Source: [Zimmermannella] bifida NBRC 103089
GTDB lineage: Bacteria; Actinomycetota; Actinomycetes; Actinomycetales; Microbacteriaceae
Direction of reading: 5' to 3'
Assembly: GCF_001570925.1 (NCBI RefSeq)
Contig: NZ_BCSP01000003.1
Coordinates: 1-64,000 of the forward strand
Length of the DNA: 64,000 bases
The position numbers were made by a program, and so were the translations under genes. The notes beneath the pieces were generated by a model. The model saw only the letters and a program-made list of their open reading frames with translations. It did not search any database and was not told the DNA's origin. Shown here piece after piece: positions 40,308 through 50,502 of this stretch. The stretch's first letter is position 1; every line of letters begins with the position of its first letter.

Positions 40308-40607
40308 ATGAGCGACATTTTCAAGGACCCGCGTGACATTGTCATCCGTCCGGTCATCTCGGAAAAGAGCTACGGACTGATCGACCAGGGCAAGTACACC
40401 TTCGAGGTGGACCCCCGTGCGACCAAGACTGAGATCAAGATCGCTATCGAGCGCATCTTCGATGTTCAGGTTGCTCGCATCAACACCCTTAACCGTCAGG
40501 GCAAGACCCGCCGGACCCGTTTCGGCATGGGCAAGCGCAAGGACACCAAGCGCGCCATCGTGACCCTGAAGTCCGGCACCATCGACATCTTCTCGAACGC
40601 CGGCTAA
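40308..40607 (+). CDS. rplW: 50S ribosomal protein L23
   Basis: 99 residues with [16 protein letters not shown] at the start and the extended loop [22 protein letters not shown]23 lies at the tunnel exit and is the docking point for signal recognition particle and trigger factor. Two bases after rplD. Confidence 0.97.
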   Translation: MSDIFKDPRDIVIRPVISEKSYGLIDQGKYTFEVDPRATKTEIKIAIERIFDVQVARINTLNRQGKTRRTRFGMGKRKDTKRAIVTLKSGTIDIFSNAG

Positions 40608-40627
40608 GCGGAGGACGACGAACAACT

Positions 40628-41467
40628 ATGGCTATTCGTAAATTCAAGCCCACGACCCCTGGTCGTCGCGCTGGCTCGAGCTCGGACTTTGCCGAGATCA
40701 CCCGCTCGACCCCAGAGAAGTCGCTGCTGCGTCCGCTGCCTAAGACTGGTGGACGTAACAACCAGGGCCGCATCACGACTCGTCACATTGGTGGTGGCCA
40801 CAAGCGCCAGTACCGTGTGATCGACTTCACTCGTAACGACAAGGACGGCATTGACGCCCGCGTCGCACACATCGAGTACGACCCCAACCGCACCGCACGC
40901 ATCGCACTGCTGCACTTCTTCGACGGCTCGAAGCGCTACATCATCGCGCCGAACAAGCTCAAGCAGGGCGACATCGTCGAGTCGGGTCCAAACGCTGACA
41001 TCAAGCCGGGTAACAACCTGCCGCTGCGCAACATCCCTACGGGTACCGTTGTCCACGCAGTAGAGCTGCGCCCTGGCGGCGGTGCAAAGCTCGGCCGTTC
41101 GGCTGGCGCTTCGATCCGTCTTGTTGCTAAGGACGGCCCGTACGCTCAGCTCCGTCTTCCTTCTGGTGAAGTTCGCAACGTGGATGCACGCTGCCGCGCA
41201 ACCGTAGGTGAAGTTGGTAACGCTGAACAGGCAAACATCGACCTCGGTAAGGCCGGCCGTAAGCGCTGGAAGGGCGTTCGCCCAACCGTTCGTGGTGTTG
41301 TCATGAACCCTGTTGACCACCCACACGGTGGTGGTGAGGGTCGCACCTCGGGTGGTCGCCACCCGGTTAGCCCATGGGGTAAGCCAGAAGGCCGTACCCG
41401 CAAGCCCGGGAAGGCATCGGACAAGCTCATTGTTCGCCGCCGTCCGACTGGTAAGAAGCGCAAGTAG
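40628..41467 (+). CDS. rplB: 50S ribosomal protein L2
   Basis: 279 residues; ends with the conserved [22 protein letters not shown] region carrying the His important for peptidyl-transferase organisation, and the basic tail [18 protein letters not shown] ribosome binding site upstream. Confidence 0.98.
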   Translation: MAIRKFKPTTPGRRAGSSSDFAEITRSTPEKSLLRPLPKTGGRNNQGRITTRHIGGGHKRQYRVIDFTRNDKDGIDARVAHIEYDPNRTARIALLHFFDGSKRYIIAPNKLKQGDIVESGPNADIKPGNNLPLRNIPTGTVVHAVELRPGGGAKLGRSAGASIRLVAKDGPYAQLRLPSGEVRNVDARCRATVGEVGNAEQANIDLGKAGRKRWKGVRPTVRGVVMNPVDHPHGGGEGRTSGGRHPVSPWGKPEGRTRKPGKASDKLIVRRRPTGKKRK

Positions 41468-41482
41468 TAGGAGTTCAAGAAG

Positions 41483-41764
41483 ATGCCTCGCAGTCTGAAA
41501 AAGGGCCCCTTCGTCGACGAGCACCTGCTGCAAAAGGTGCTTAAGCAGAACGAAGCCGGGACCAAGAACGTCATCAAGACCTGGTCGCGTCGCTCGATGA
41601 TTGTGCCCGACATGCTCGGTCACACCATCGCAGTACACGACGGTCGCAAGCACATTCCCGTATTTGTCACCGAGACGATGGTGGGACACAAGCTCGGCGA
41701 ATTCGCGCCGACCCGTACCTTCCGCGGTCACGTGAAGGACGACAAGAAGGGTCGCCGCCGCTAA
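41483..41764 (+). CDS. rpsS: 30S ribosomal protein S19
   Basis: 93 residues, [15 protein letters not shown] start and the [16 protein letters not shown] motif. S19 forms part of the 30S head near the A site. AGGAGTTC upstream. Confidence 0.98.
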   Translation: MPRSLKKGPFVDEHLLQKVLKQNEAGTKNVIKTWSRRSMIVPDMLGHTIAVHDGRKHIPVFVTETMVGHKLGEFAPTRTFRGHVKDDKKGRRR

Positions 41765-41788
41765 CGCGGGGGCGTGAAGGAGGAAATT

Positions 41789-42166
41789 ATGGTGGAGTCG
41801 ATCGCCCGCGCGCGACACATCCGCGTTACCCCTCAGAAGGCTCGCCGCGTCGTCAACCTGATCCGCGGTAAGCAGGCGCTTGAAGCGCTCGCCATTCTGA
41901 AGTTTGCACCCCAGGGTGCTTCGGACCCCGTGTACAAGGTTGTGGCTTCGGCCATCGCCAACGCACGAGTCAAGGCAGACAATGCCAACGAGTACCTCGA
42001 CGAGCGCGACCTCTTCGTGAGCACCGCGTTCGTGGATGAGGGTGTAACCCTCAAGCGCTTCCGTCCGCGCGCACAGGGTCGCGCAGGTCGTATCAACAAG
42101 CGCACCAGCCACATCACTGTCATTGTCTCGACCCCTGAGACCGACGAAGAGAAGGCGGCAAAGTAA
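41789..42166 (+). CDS. rplV: 50S ribosomal protein L22
   Basis: 125 residues from ATG 41789, which follows a strong AAGGAGG; an upstream GTG at 41774 would place that box inside the coding region. The beta-hairpin loop [23 protein letters not shown], which lines the exit tunnel, is intact. Its stop overlaps the rpsC start by one base (TAATG). Confidence 0.97.
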   Translation: MVESIARARHIRVTPQKARRVVNLIRGKQALEALAILKFAPQGASDPVYKVVASAIANARVKADNANEYLDERDLFVSTAFVDEGVTLKRFRPRAQGRAGRINKRTSHITVIVSTPETDEEKAAK

Positions 42167-42921
42167 TGGGCCAGAAGATCAATCCATACGGCTTCCGCCT
42201 CGGTATCACTACTGATCACCGCTCGCGCTGGTACGCCGATTCGACCAAGCCTGGTCAGCGCTACGCGGACTACGTGAATGAAGACATTCGCATCCGCAAG
42301 CACCTCACTGAGCAGCTTGACCGCGCCGGTATCGCATACATCGCTATCGAGCGCACCCGCGACCGCGTTCGCGTTGACATTCACACCGCCCGTCCGGGCA
42401 TCGTGATTGGACGTCGCGGTGCAGAAGCAGAGCGCATCCGTGGCGAGCTCGAGAAGCTCACCGGTAAGCAGATCCAGCTGAACATCCTCGAGGTGAAGAA
42501 CCCCGACCAGGAAGCTCAGCTCGTTGCTCAGGGCATTGCAGAACAGCTCGCAGGCCGCGTCGCATTCCGTCGCGCCATGCGTAAGGGTCTGCAGAGCGCT
42601 CAGCGCGCCGGTGCCAAGGGTATTCGTATCCAGGTTTCGGGCCGTCTCGGCGGTGCAGAAATGAGCCGTTCGGAGTTCTACCGCGAGGGCCGTGTGCCCC
42701 TGCACACCCTCCGTGCCAACATCGACTACGGCTTCTACGAAGCAAAGACCACTTACGGTCGCATCGGTGTCAAGGTGTGGATCTACAAGGGTGACCTGAC
42801 CAACCAGGAGCTTGCTCGCGAGCAGGCCAACCAGAAGTCGTCGCGCGATTCGCGCGGAGACCGTCCGCGTCGTAACCGCCGTAACAACAACGCGCAGGTT
42901 AACGCGGGAGCGGAGGCGTAA
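42166..42921 (+). CDS. rpsC: 30S ribosomal protein S3
   Basis: 251 residues: KH domain with [16 protein letters not shown] and the C-terminal S3 domain, then a basic tail ([17 protein letters not shown]) longer than in E. coli. S3 lies at the mRNA entry channel. Confidence 0.98.
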   Translation: MGQKINPYGFRLGITTDHRSRWYADSTKPGQRYADYVNEDIRIRKHLTEQLDRAGIAYIAIERTRDRVRVDIHTARPGIVIGRRGAEAERIRGELEKLTGKQIQLNILEVKNPDQEAQLVAQGIAEQLAGRVAFRRAMRKGLQSAQRAGAKGIRIQVSGRLGGAEMSRSEFYREGRVPLHTLRANIDYGFYEAKTTYGRIGVKVWIYKGDLTNQELAREQANQKSSRDSRGDRPRRNRRNNNAQVNAGAEA

Positions 42922-42924
42922 CAC

Positions 42925-43341
42925 ATGCTTATTCCACGTCGAGTCAAGTACCGCAAGCAGCACCGTCCCGGCCGTAGCGGCCAGGCAACTGGTGGCACCA
43001 AGGTGTCGTTCGGTGAGTACGGAATCCAGGCCCTGAGCCCGGCTTACGTAACCAACCGCCAGATTGAAGCTGCACGTATTGCCATGACCCGCCACATCAA
43101 GCGTGGCGGTAAGGTCTGGATCAACATTTACCCAGACCGTCCCCTGACCAAGAAGCCTGCCGAAGTCCGAATGGGTTCCGGTAAGGGTTCACCCGAGTTC
43201 TGGGTAGCCAACGTCAAGCCAGGCCGCGTACTTTTCGAGGTCGGCGGTGTTGATGAGCAGCTCGCACGCGAGGCGCTCACCCGCGCTATCCACAAGCTGC
43301 CGCTCAAGGCACGCATCATTGCCCGCGAGGAAGGCGAGTAA
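42925..43341 (+). CDS. rplP: 50S ribosomal protein L16
   Basis: 138 residues; [15 protein letters not shown] start and [18 protein letters not shown]. It helps position A-site tRNA. Three bases after rpsC. Confidence 0.98.
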   Translation: MLIPRRVKYRKQHRPGRSGQATGGTKVSFGEYGIQALSPAYVTNRQIEAARIAMTRHIKRGGKVWINIYPDRPLTKKPAEVRMGSGKGSPEFWVANVKPGRVLFEVGGVDEQLAREALTRAIHKLPLKARIIAREEGE

Positions 43342-43346
43342 GCACT

Positions 43347-43649
43347 ATGGCGATTGGATCCAAGGAGCTCGCCATTAACGAGCTCGACACTATGGAGAAC
43401 GGCCGTCTCGCAGACGAGCTGAAGAAGGCAAAGGAAGAGCTGTTCAACCTGCGCTTCCAGGCCGCTACCGGTCAGGGTGAAGAACGCGGACGCATCCGTG
43501 CTGTAAAGCGCGACATCGCACGCATCTACACCGTTATCCGTGAGCGCGAGCTCGGCATTCGAGCCACTCCCGAACCGGCCGAGAAGCCGGCGAAGAAGAC
43601 TCGCGGCAAGAAGGCTGACGCCGCCGCGCAGAATGAGGAGAGCAACTAA
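43347..43649 (+). CDS. rpmC: 50S ribosomal protein L29 with C-terminal extension
   Basis: 100 residues where L29 is usually 60-80. The core is normal ([18 protein letters not shown]); residues from about 74 on form a Lys/Ala/Pro/Glu tail ([17 protein letters not shown]). L29 partners L23 at the tunnel exit, so the tail would lie where nascent chains emerge. One-base overlap with rpsQ. Confidence 0.96.
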   Translation: MAIGSKELAINELDTMENGRLADELKKAKEELFNLRFQAATGQGEERGRIRAVKRDIARIYTVIRERELGIRATPEPAEKPAKKTRGKKADAAAQNEESN

Positions 43650-43948
43650 TGGCTGAAACCACCCCGAAGGCGGCTGAGGCCGCGGTGGATGACGCGCAGC
43701 GTAACTACCGCAAGACCCGCCGTGGCTACGTAACGAGCGACAAGATGGATAAGACCATCACCGTCATCGTTGAGGACCGCGTAAAGCACCCGCTGTATGG
43801 CAAGGTGATGCGCCGTTCGCACAAGGTTAAGGTTCACGACGAGCAGAACACTGCCGTGATCGGTGACCTCGTGCTCATTGCCGAGACCCGTCCCCTCAGC
43901 GCTACTAAGCGCTGGCGTCTGGTCGAGATCCTCGAGAAGGCCAAGTAG
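43649..43948 (+). CDS. rpsQ: 30S ribosomal protein S17
   Basis: 99 residues with an N-terminal extension of about 20 residues ([14 protein letters not shown]) before the usual [19 protein letters not shown] core; it binds the 16S 5' domain. Confidence 0.97.
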   Translation: MAETTPKAAEAAVDDAQRNYRKTRRGYVTSDKMDKTITVIVEDRVKHPLYGKVMRRSHKVKVHDEQNTAVIGDLVLIAETRPLSATKRWRLVEILEKAK

Positions 43949-43989
43949 GCCTAGGGCCACTTGCCTAAACAGCCAAGGAGACTGACTAA

Positions 43990-44358
43990 ATGATTCAGCA
44001 GGAATCCCGACTCCGCGTCGCAGACAACAGCGGCGCCAAGGAGTTGCTCACCATTCGCGTACTCGGTGGATCGGGTCGTCGTTACGCCGGCCTGGGCGAT
44101 GTCATCGTTGCGACCGTCAAGGACGCAATCCCCGGTGGCAACGTGAAGAAGGGTGACGTCGTAAAGGCCGTCATCGTTCGCACCAAGAAGCCGACCCGCC
44201 GTGTTGACGGTTCGTACATTTCGTTCGACGAGAACGCAGCTGTGATTCTCAAGAGCGATGGCGAGCCTCGCGGTACGCGTATCTTCGGCCCAATCGGCCG
44301 TGAGCTGCGCGACAAGAAGTTCATGAAGATTATTTCGCTTGCTCCGGAGGTGCTGTAA
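43990..44358 (+). CDS. rplN: 50S ribosomal protein L14
   Basis: 122 residues, [19 protein letters not shown] start; contacts 16S rRNA in bridge B5/B8. Preceded by CAAGGAG. Confidence 0.98.
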   Translation: MIQQESRLRVADNSGAKELLTIRVLGGSGRRYAGLGDVIVATVKDAIPGGNVKKGDVVKAVIVRTKKPTRRVDGSYISFDENAAVILKSDGEPRGTRIFGPIGRELRDKKFMKIISLAPEVL

Positions 44359-44360
44359 CC

Positions 44361-44780
44361 ATGGCGAAGATTCGCAAGGGCGACCTCGTTGAGGTCATCA
44401 CCGGCACCTCGCAGGACCGCGGCGGCGACCGCGGCAAGCAGGGCAAGGTACTCGAAGTACTGACCGCACAGGACCGCGTCATCGTTGAGGGTGTCAACTT
44501 CGTGAAGAAGCACACCCGCGTTGGCCAGACCCAGCGTGGTACCCAGACCGGCGGCATCGAAACTGTCGAAGCTCCCATCCACGTCTCGAACGTCATGCTC
44601 GTTAACCCTGAAACTGGTGCGCCTGCCCGTACCGGTGTCAAGGAAGAGCAGGTCGAGAAGGATGGCGTAACCAAGACGGTACGCACCCGCGTTTTCAAGG
44701 ACTCGCGTCGCGAGGCTAAGAAGACCACCGCTAAGAAGACCAGCGCCAAGAAGAGCGCAACCAAGAAGGAAGCCGAGTAG
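44361..44780 (+). CDS. rplX: 50S ribosomal protein L24 with Lys/Ala-rich tail
   Basis: 139 residues, about 20-35 longer than most bacterial L24. The KOW core ([28 protein letters not shown]) is normal; a Glu-rich segment and then a histone-like [17 protein letters not shown] tail follow. L24 starts 50S assembly and sits near the tunnel exit, like the similarly extended L29. Confidence 0.96.
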   Translation: MAKIRKGDLVEVITGTSQDRGGDRGKQGKVLEVLTAQDRVIVEGVNFVKKHTRVGQTQRGTQTGGIETVEAPIHVSNVMLVNPETGAPARTGVKEEQVEKDGVTKTVRTRVFKDSRREAKKTTAKKTSAKKSATKKEAE

Positions 44781-44783
44781 CAG

Positions 44784-45368
44784 ATGACTAACACTGCAGA
44801 GGGAACTGGCAAAATCCAGCCCCGCCTCAAGGTTTCGTACCGCGATGACATCAAGGCGAAGCTCCAGGAAGACCTCGGTCTGACCAACATCAACCAGGTA
44901 CCTGGTCTGGTCAAGATCGTTGTCAACATGGGTGTCGGTGAAGCCGCACGCGATGGCAAGGTAATCGAGGGCGCAATTGCTGACCTCACCAAGATCACCG
45001 GCCAGAAGCCAAAGGTCACCCGCGCACGCAAGTCGATCGCACAGTTCAAGCTCCGTGAGGGTCAGGCCATCGGCGCGCACGTCACGCTTCGTGGCGACCG
45101 CATGTGGGAATTCCTTGACCGTCTGCTGTCGCTCGCACTGCCCCGTATCCGCGACTTCCGCGGTCTCTCGGACAAGCAGTTCGACGGCAAGGGCAACTAC
45201 ACCTTCGGTTTGACCGAACAGGTTATGTTCCACGAGATCGACCCGGATAAGATTGACCGTACCCGCGGTATGGACATCACCGTGGTTACTACCGCAGAAT
45301 CGGATGAACAGGGCCGCGCACTTCTGCGCGCACTGGGCTTCCCATTCGAAGCAGGACTTGGCAAGTAG
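44784..45368 (+). CDS. rplE: 50S ribosomal protein L5
   Basis: 194 residues with [18 protein letters not shown] and the IRDFRGL region; binds 5S rRNA. The next gene is rpsH, not rpsN. Confidence 0.98.
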   Translation: MTNTAEGTGKIQPRLKVSYRDDIKAKLQEDLGLTNINQVPGLVKIVVNMGVGEAARDGKVIEGAIADLTKITGQKPKVTRARKSIAQFKLREGQAIGAHVTLRGDRMWEFLDRLLSLALPRIRDFRGLSDKQFDGKGNYTFGLTEQVMFHEIDPDKIDRTRGMDITVVTTAESDEQGRALLRALGFPFEAGLGK

Positions 45369-45380
45369 CCAATGACTGAA

Positions 45381-45404
45381 GGCCACCGGCAACCGCCGGT
45401 GGCC
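45381..45404 (+). other. Perfect hairpin at the position usually held by rpsN
   Basis: A 10-bp perfect stem (45381-45390 with 45395-45404) with an AACC loop in the 101-base gap between rplE and rpsH. No T-tract follows, so it is unlikely to stop transcription; mRNA processing or stability is more plausible. Confidence 0.75.
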
Positions 45405-45469
45405 TCCAACCACCACAGGTCGGCGCCCCGTGTACGGGACGTCGAAACCAGGAAAGGAAATATCGCGTC

Positions 45470-45868
45470 ATGACTATGACCGACCCCGTAGCAGACATGC
45501 TCACGCGTCTGCGCAACGCGAGCAACGCGCATCACGACTCTGTCGCAATGCCGAGCTCGAAGCTCAAGAAGAGCATCGCCGACATCCTCAAGCGCGAGGG
45601 CTACATCGCTGACTGGGCCGTTGAATCGGCACGCGTTGGTGAGACCCTCAACATCTCGCTTAAGTTCGGCCAGGACCGTCGTCCAGCCCTCTCGGGCATC
45701 AAGCGCGTCTCGAAGCCCGGTCTGCGTGTATACGCAAAGTCGACCGAGCTGCCCACCGTTCTCGGTGGCCTCGGCATCGCCATCCTGTCCACTTCCTCGG
45801 GCATCCTTACGGACCGCGAGGCCGACCAGAAGGGCGTGGGTGGGGAAGTCCTCGCCTACGTATGGTGA
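45470..45868 (+). CDS. rpsH: 30S ribosomal protein S8
   Basis: 132 residues; ends with GGEVLAYVW, as in other S8 proteins. ATG 45470 follows AGGAAAGGAAA; ATG 45476 is possible. In enterobacteria S8 represses the spc operon. Confidence 0.97.
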   Translation: MTMTDPVADMLTRLRNASNAHHDSVAMPSSKLKKSIADILKREGYIADWAVESARVGETLNISLKFGQDRRPALSGIKRVSKPGLRVYAKSTELPTVLGGLGIAILSTSSGILTDREADQKGVGGEVLAYVW

Positions 45869-45874
45869 TCAATA

Positions 45875-46411
45875 ATGTCGCGTATTGGACGTCTCCCAAT
45901 TGAGATCCCCGCAGGCGTCGACATCAAGGTCGACGGCTCGGAAGTAGTCGTTAAGGGCTCGAAGGGCGAACTCTCGCTCGAGATCCCAAGCCCGATCGAG
46001 GTCAAGGTCGAAGACGGTACTGTAACCGTTTCGCGCCCGAACGACGAGCGCGAATCGCGTTCGCTGCACGGCCTCATCCGTACCCTCATCTTCAACAACA
46101 TCATCGGTGTCACCAAGGGTTACCAGAAGGAACTCGAGGTTGTCGGTACCGGTTACCGCGTGGTAGCAAAGGGCTCGAACCTCGAATTCGCTCTCGGCTT
46201 CTCGCACCCGGTCAACGTTGAAGCTCCGGCTGGCATCACCTTCGCGGTTGAAGGCCAGAACAAGGTAACCATCACCGGTATTGACAAGCAGCTTGTCGGT
46301 GAAACTGCCGCCAAGATCCGTAAGATTCGTCCGCCAGAGCCTTACAAGGGCAAGGGCATTCGCTATGCGGGTGAACACGTTCGCCGCAAGGCCGGAAAGG
46401 CTGGTAAGTAA
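45875..46411 (+). CDS. rplF: 50S ribosomal protein L6
   Basis: 178 residues, [17 protein letters not shown] start and the [18 protein letters not shown] segment near the end; close to the factor-binding centre. Six bases after rpsH. Confidence 0.98.
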   Translation: MSRIGRLPIEIPAGVDIKVDGSEVVVKGSKGELSLEIPSPIEVKVEDGTVTVSRPNDERESRSLHGLIRTLIFNNIIGVTKGYQKELEVVGTGYRVVAKGSNLEFALGFSHPVNVEAPAGITFAVEGQNKVTITGIDKQLVGETAAKIRKIRPPEPYKGKGIRYAGEHVRRKAGKAGK

Positions 46412-46413
46412 CC

Positions 46414-46773
46414 ATGGCTCAGCAGAGCAAGCAGGCAGCCCGTGGTCGTCGCCACGCACGGCTCCGCAAGAAGATCGTTGGCACGGCTGCACGGCCGCGC
46501 CTGTCCGTAACCCGTTCGGCACGCCACGTGTTCGTTCAGGTCATCGACGACAGCCAGGGTCACACCCTCGCATCGGCGTCGACCATGGAAGCGGAACTGC
46601 GCACGTTCGAAGGTGACAAGACCGCTAAGGCTCGTCGCGTTGGCGAACTCGTCGCCGAGCGCGCCAAGGCCGCCGGCGTTGAGGAAGTTGTTTTCGACCG
46701 TGGCGGTAACAAGTACGCAGGTCGCGTTGCGGCCATCGCCGAAGCAGCACGAGAGGCAGGGCTGAACCTGTGA
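46414..46773 (+). CDS. rplR: 50S ribosomal protein L18
   Basis: 119 residues, [18 protein letters not shown] and [24 protein letters not shown]; 5S rRNA-binding. Overlaps rpsE by four bases (GTGA). Confidence 0.98.
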   Translation: MAQQSKQAARGRRHARLRKKIVGTAARPRLSVTRSARHVFVQVIDDSQGHTLASASTMEAELRTFEGDKTAKARRVGELVAERAKAAGVEEVVFDRGGNKYAGRVAAIAEAAREAGLNL

Positions 46774-47474
46774 GCGAAAACACTACCGTGCCCGAGAACA
46801 TGTCGGACACTCCCGTTGAGACCGCTGCATCGAGCGAGTCAAACACCCGCGAAGATGGCCGTGAGCGCCGCGGTGGTCAGCGTGACCGCCAGCAGCGTGG
46901 TGGCCGTCGCGACCGCCAGGAAGACAAGGGCAACGAGTTCCTCGAGCGCGTTGTAACCATCAACCGCGTTTCGAAGGTTGTTAAGGGTGGTCGTCGCTTC
47001 AGCTTCACCGCTCTGGTTGTTGTCGGTGACGGTAACGGCCTCGTTGGCGTTGGCTACGGCAAGGCCCGTGAAGTTCCGCTGGCGATCTCGAAGGGTGTTG
47101 AAGAAGCTAAGAAGAACTTCTTCCGCGTTCCTCGCGTCCTCAAGACCATCCCGCACCCCGTACAGGGTGAGGCAAGCGCCGGTGTAGTTCTGCTGCGCCC
47201 CGCTGCCGAGGGTACCGGTGTTATTGCCGGTGGTCCGGTGCGTGCCGTGCTTGAATGCGCTGGCGTGCACGACGTCCTGAGCAAGTCGCTCGGTTCGTCC
47301 AACACCATCAACATCGTTCACGCGACCGTGGAAGCACTCAAGCAGCTCGAAGAGCCGCGCGCAGTTGCTGCACGTCGTGGCCTTGACTTCGAGCACGTCG
47401 TGCCCGAGCGCATCCGCCGTGACCAGGCTCGCGCAGCAGAACAGGCCGCTAAGGCTGCAAAGGTTGGTTCGTAA
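46770..47474 (+). CDS. rpsE: 30S ribosomal protein S5 with charged N-terminal extension
   Basis: 234 residues from a GTG; E. coli S5 has 167. The extra N-terminus is Arg/Gln/Gly-rich ([20 protein letters not shown]), typical for actinobacteria. The core [24 protein letters not shown] is normal. Overlaps the rpmD start by one base. Confidence 0.98.
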   Translation: MSENTTVPENMSDTPVETAASSESNTREDGRERRGGQRDRQQRGGRRDRQEDKGNEFLERVVTINRVSKVVKGGRRFSFTALVVVGDGNGLVGVGYGKAREVPLAISKGVEEAKKNFFRVPRVLKTIPHPVQGEASAGVVLLRPAAEGTGVIAGGPVRAVLECAGVHDVLSKSLGSSNTINIVHATVEALKQLEEPRAVAARRGLDFEHVVPERIRRDQARAAEQAAKAAKVGS

Positions 47475-47659
47475 TGGCGAACGTAAAGATCACTCAGATC
47501 AAGTCGATCATCAGCGAAAAGCAGAACCAGCGCGACACCCTTCGCTCGCTTGGCCTCAAGCGCATTGGCGACTCGGTTGTTCGTGAAGACAACGCGCAGC
47601 TTCGCGGCTACGTACGTGCGGTTGCTCACCTGGTTAAGGTTGAGGAGATCAACGAATAA
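47474..47659 (+). CDS. rpmD: 50S ribosomal protein L30
   Basis: 61 residues; [27 protein letters not shown] is the typical pattern. Its stop and the rplO start share one base. Confidence 0.97.
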   Translation: MANVKITQIKSIISEKQNQRDTLRSLGLKRIGDSVVREDNAQLRGYVRAVAHLVKVEEINE

Positions 47660-48132
47660 TGGCAAACAACGAGAACGCTACTGAGCGCGAAGAAGGCGGC
47701 GTAACCAAGCTGCACGATCTTCGTCCTGCTCCGGGCGCAAAGAAGAGCCGCATCCGTAAGGGTCGCGGTGAAGCATCCAAGGGTAAGACCGCTGGTCGCG
47801 GTACCAAGGGTTCGAAGGCACGTACCACCGTGCGTCTCGGATTCGAGGGTGGCCAGATGCCGCAGCACATGCGTACGCCTAAGCTGCGCGGCTTCAAGAA
47901 CCCATTCCGTAAGGAATACCAGGTTGTCAACCTGTACCAGCTTGAAGAGGCCTTCCCGAATGGCGGCGACGTCACCGTTGAAGAACTCGTAAACAAGGGC
48001 CTCGTTCGCAAGAACGAACTTGTAAAGGTTCTCGGAACTGGTGAACTTACCGTTAAGCTGAATGTTGCTGTCGACAAGGTCTCGAGCTCCGCGGAGCAGA
48101 AGATCGTCGACGCAGGCGGCTCCATTAAGTAA
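47659..48132 (+). CDS. rplO: 50S ribosomal protein L15
   Basis: 157 residues; [38 protein letters not shown] is the rRNA-binding loop region. Last gene before the terminator-like hairpin ahead of secY. Confidence 0.98.
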   Translation: MANNENATEREEGGVTKLHDLRPAPGAKKSRIRKGRGEASKGKTAGRGTKGSKARTTVRLGFEGGQMPQHMRTPKLRGFKNPFRKEYQVVNLYQLEEAFPNGGDVTVEELVNKGLVRKNELVKVLGTGELTVKLNVAVDKVSSSAEQKIVDAGGSIK

Positions 48133-48142
48133 TTCCCAAGTG

Positions 48143-48172
48143 ACGGGGCCGGTGATTCCGGCCCCGTTTCTT
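48143..48172 (+). terminator. Hairpin between rplO and secY
   Basis: A perfect 10-bp stem (48143-48152 with 48158-48167) with a TGATT loop, followed by TTCTTGTTT. It probably lets only part of the transcription run into secY-adk. Confidence 0.85.
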
Positions 48173-48203
48173 GTTTATCCACCAATGAAAGCAGGCAGCA
48201 CGC

Positions 48204-49565
48204 GTGTTTAGTGCCATCGCCCGGGTGTTCAAGACTCCCGACCTCCGTCGGAAGATTCTGTTCACGCTTGGAATGATTGCCATCTACCGTTTCGGCACCA
48301 CTGTTCCGGCTCCGCACGTGAACTATGGCAACGTTCAGACCTGTGTCTCGGGCATGGGCGCTGACGGACAAACCAACCTGTTCAACATGATGAACATGTT
48401 CTCGGGTGGTGCGTTGATGCAGCTGTCGATCTTCGCCCTCGGCATCATGCCGTACATCACGGCGTCGATCATCGTGCAGCTGCTGCGCGTCGTCGTGCCA
48501 CACTTCGAGACCCTCTACAAGGAGGGGCAGACCGGTCAAGCCAAGTTGACTCAGTACACGCGATACCTCACCATCGCACTTGCTGTGCTGCAGTCGACCA
48601 CCTTGCTGACCGTGGCTCGCACCGGCGGGCTGTTCGGCATGAACGCCAACCCTGCCTGTAACCAGGTGCTGAACCTCGTGCCCGAAACGACGCCGGGTGA
48701 TATCACGACCAACGTCATCCGCATGATCATCATGATCGCGGCGCTTACTGCAGGTACCGCCGTCATCATGTGGTTCGGTGAGCTCATCACCGAACGCGGT
48801 GTCGGTAACGGTATGTCGCTGCTCATCTTCACCTCAATCTGCGCGAGCTTCCCGCAGGCAATGTGGTCGCTCGTCAACGGCGCCGGTGGTGGGTTGACCT
48901 TCGGTCTGATCCTGTTGCTCGCATTCTTTGTGCTTGTCGCCGTTGTATTTGTTGAGCAGTCGCAGCGCCGTATCCCCGTTCAGTACGCGCGCCGTATGAT
49001 CGGACGCCGTGCGTACGGCGGCCAGTCGACCTACATCCCGATCAAGGTGAACCAGGCTGGTGTTATTCCAGTTATCTTCGCCTCGTCGCTGCTGATGCTT
49101 CCGATGCTGATCGCACAGTTCAACACGCCTAGCGACGGCAGCATGCCACCGGAATGGGTTGTCTGGTTGCAGAACAACTTCGTGAGCGGTGACTCGTGGC
49201 CGTACATGGTGGCGTACTTCCTGCTCATCATTGGTTTCGCCTACTTCTACGTGTACATCGCGTTCAACCCGGATGAGGTTGCAGAGAACATGCGCAAGCA
49301 GGGTGGATTTGTGCCCGGTATCCGTGCCGGCCAGCCAACTGCTGACTACCTCACCTATGTCTTGAACCGCATTACGTTCCCGGGTTCGATCTACCTGGGC
49401 ATCATCGCGCTGCTGCCACTGTTCGCGCTGGCCTTCGTTGGCGCCAACCAGAACTTCCCGTTCGGTGGTGCTTCGATTCTGATTCTGGTTGGTGTCGGTC
49501 TTGAGACCGTCAAGCAGATCGATGCGCAGCTGCAGCAGCGAAACTACGAAGGACTTCTCCGATGA
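48204..49565 (+). CDS. secY: SecY preprotein translocase subunit
   Basis: 453 residues from a GTG at 48204; ten hydrophobic segments, the plug region after helix 1 and the conserved cytosolic loop (RRIPVQYARRMIGRRAYGG). Slightly longer than average through the first periplasmic loop. It forms the channel of the Sec system. ATGA overlap with adk. Confidence 0.98.
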   Translation: MFSAIARVFKTPDLRRKILFTLGMIAIYRFGTTVPAPHVNYGNVQTCVSGMGADGQTNLFNMMNMFSGGALMQLSIFALGIMPYITASIIVQLLRVVVPHFETLYKEGQTGQAKLTQYTRYLTIALAVLQSTTLLTVARTGGLFGMNANPACNQVLNLVPETTPGDITTNVIRMIIMIAALTAGTAVIMWFGELITERGVGNGMSLLIFTSICASFPQAMWSLVNGAGGGLTFGLILLLAFFVLVAVVFVEQSQRRIPVQYARRMIGRRAYGGQSTYIPIKVNQAGVIPVIFASSLLMLPMLIAQFNTPSDGSMPPEWVVWLQNNFVSGDSWPYMVAYFLLIIGFAYFYVYIAFNPDEVAENMRKQGGFVPGIRAGQPTADYLTYVLNRITFPGSIYLGIIALLPLFALAFVGANQNFPFGGASILILVGVGLETVKQIDAQLQQRNYEGLLR

Positions 49566-50152
49566 CCATTCGCATGCTTATCGTTGGCGCACCAGGCGCC
49601 GGTAAGGGAACTCAGGCCGGAGCGCTCGCTGCTGCGTTCGATGTGCCCGCTATCTCGACCGGTGACATCTTCCGCGCGAACATCAAGAACGGCACTGAAC
49701 TTGGCAAAAAGGTTCAGGCCATCACCGAACAGGGACAGCTCGTTCCTGACTCGTTGACCAACGAGCTCATTCAGGACCGTCTCGGTCAGGCTGACGCCGC
49801 TAACGGCTTCCTGCTTGACGGCTACCCACGCACCGCCGGCCAGGTCGACTTCCTGACCGAGCTGCTCGCATCCGAGGGCGCAAAGCTCGACGTCGTCATC
49901 GAATTGGTGACTGACGAGGATGCAGTAGTCACGCGTCTGCTGAAGCGCGCGCAAGAGCAGGGTCGCGTTGACGACACCGAAGAGGTGATTCGTCACCGTC
50001 AGCACGTCTACCGCGAACAGACCGCGCCGATCCTCGACATCTACGCTGCGCGCGACGCGCTCGTGAAGGTTGATGGCATGGGCACCGTTGAGGAAGTCGC
50101 ACAGCGTATTCTTGACGGACTTGCCGCCGCAGGTTTCGTGCCGGCTGCCTAA
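49562..50152 (+). CDS. adk: Adenylate kinase (short-lid type)
   Basis: 196 residues with the P-loop GAPGAGKGTQAG, DGYPRTAGQ and a short LID (EQGRVDDTEEVIRHR) that lacks the zinc cysteines. It interconverts ATP + AMP and 2 ADP. Overlaps secY by four bases; last gene of the cluster here. Confidence 0.97.
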   Translation: MTIRMLIVGAPGAGKGTQAGALAAAFDVPAISTGDIFRANIKNGTELGKKVQAITEQGQLVPDSLTNELIQDRLGQADAANGFLLDGYPRTAGQVDFLTELLASEGAKLDVVIELVTDEDAVVTRLLKRAQEQGRVDDTEEVIRHRQHVYREQTAPILDIYAARDALVKVDGMGTVEEVAQRILDGLAAAGFVPAA

Positions 50153-50189
50153 CGCACAGGCATTGCCGCATAAGTGTTTGCGGTACCAG

Positions 50190-50220
50190 CGGGGCCAACT
50201 TTCGGGTTGGCCCCGTTTTT
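50190..50220 (+). terminator. Terminator after adk
   Basis: A 10-bp stem (50190-50199 with 50206-50215) followed by TTTTT: a textbook intrinsic terminator that closes the ribosomal cluster. Confidence 0.95.
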
Positions 50221-50502
50221 GGCGTTTCCGGGTGGGGCGGTGGGCGCGTGGGAGCGAGCCGACGACCGTGGGGTGTAGTGGCCGGGACGTAACCGTCGGG
50301 TTGCCGTGTGCTGAAGTTTTGCCGTACCGGGTGCATCCTGCGAAGAAATAATTGAATAGGGTTCACATTTGGCCGAGAAATAGGGCATGATCGTAGCCAG
50401 TTGATTCGTCAGTGTGGACAAAGACTGAACGCGCACTGACGTTCCAACACCTGTAGCAATGAAGCTCACTGGCAATGACGCCACGAATGAACAGGTAAGG
50501 AA
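50221..50502 (+). promoter_or_regulatory. Upstream region of the first permease
   Basis: 282 bases without a gene. TTCACA (50362-50367), an 18-base spacer and CATGAT (50386-50391) are a weak promoter candidate. TGAACGCGCACTGACGTTCC-like repeated elements at about 50424-50445 form a short inverted repeat (GAACG...CGTTC). Confidence 0.3.
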
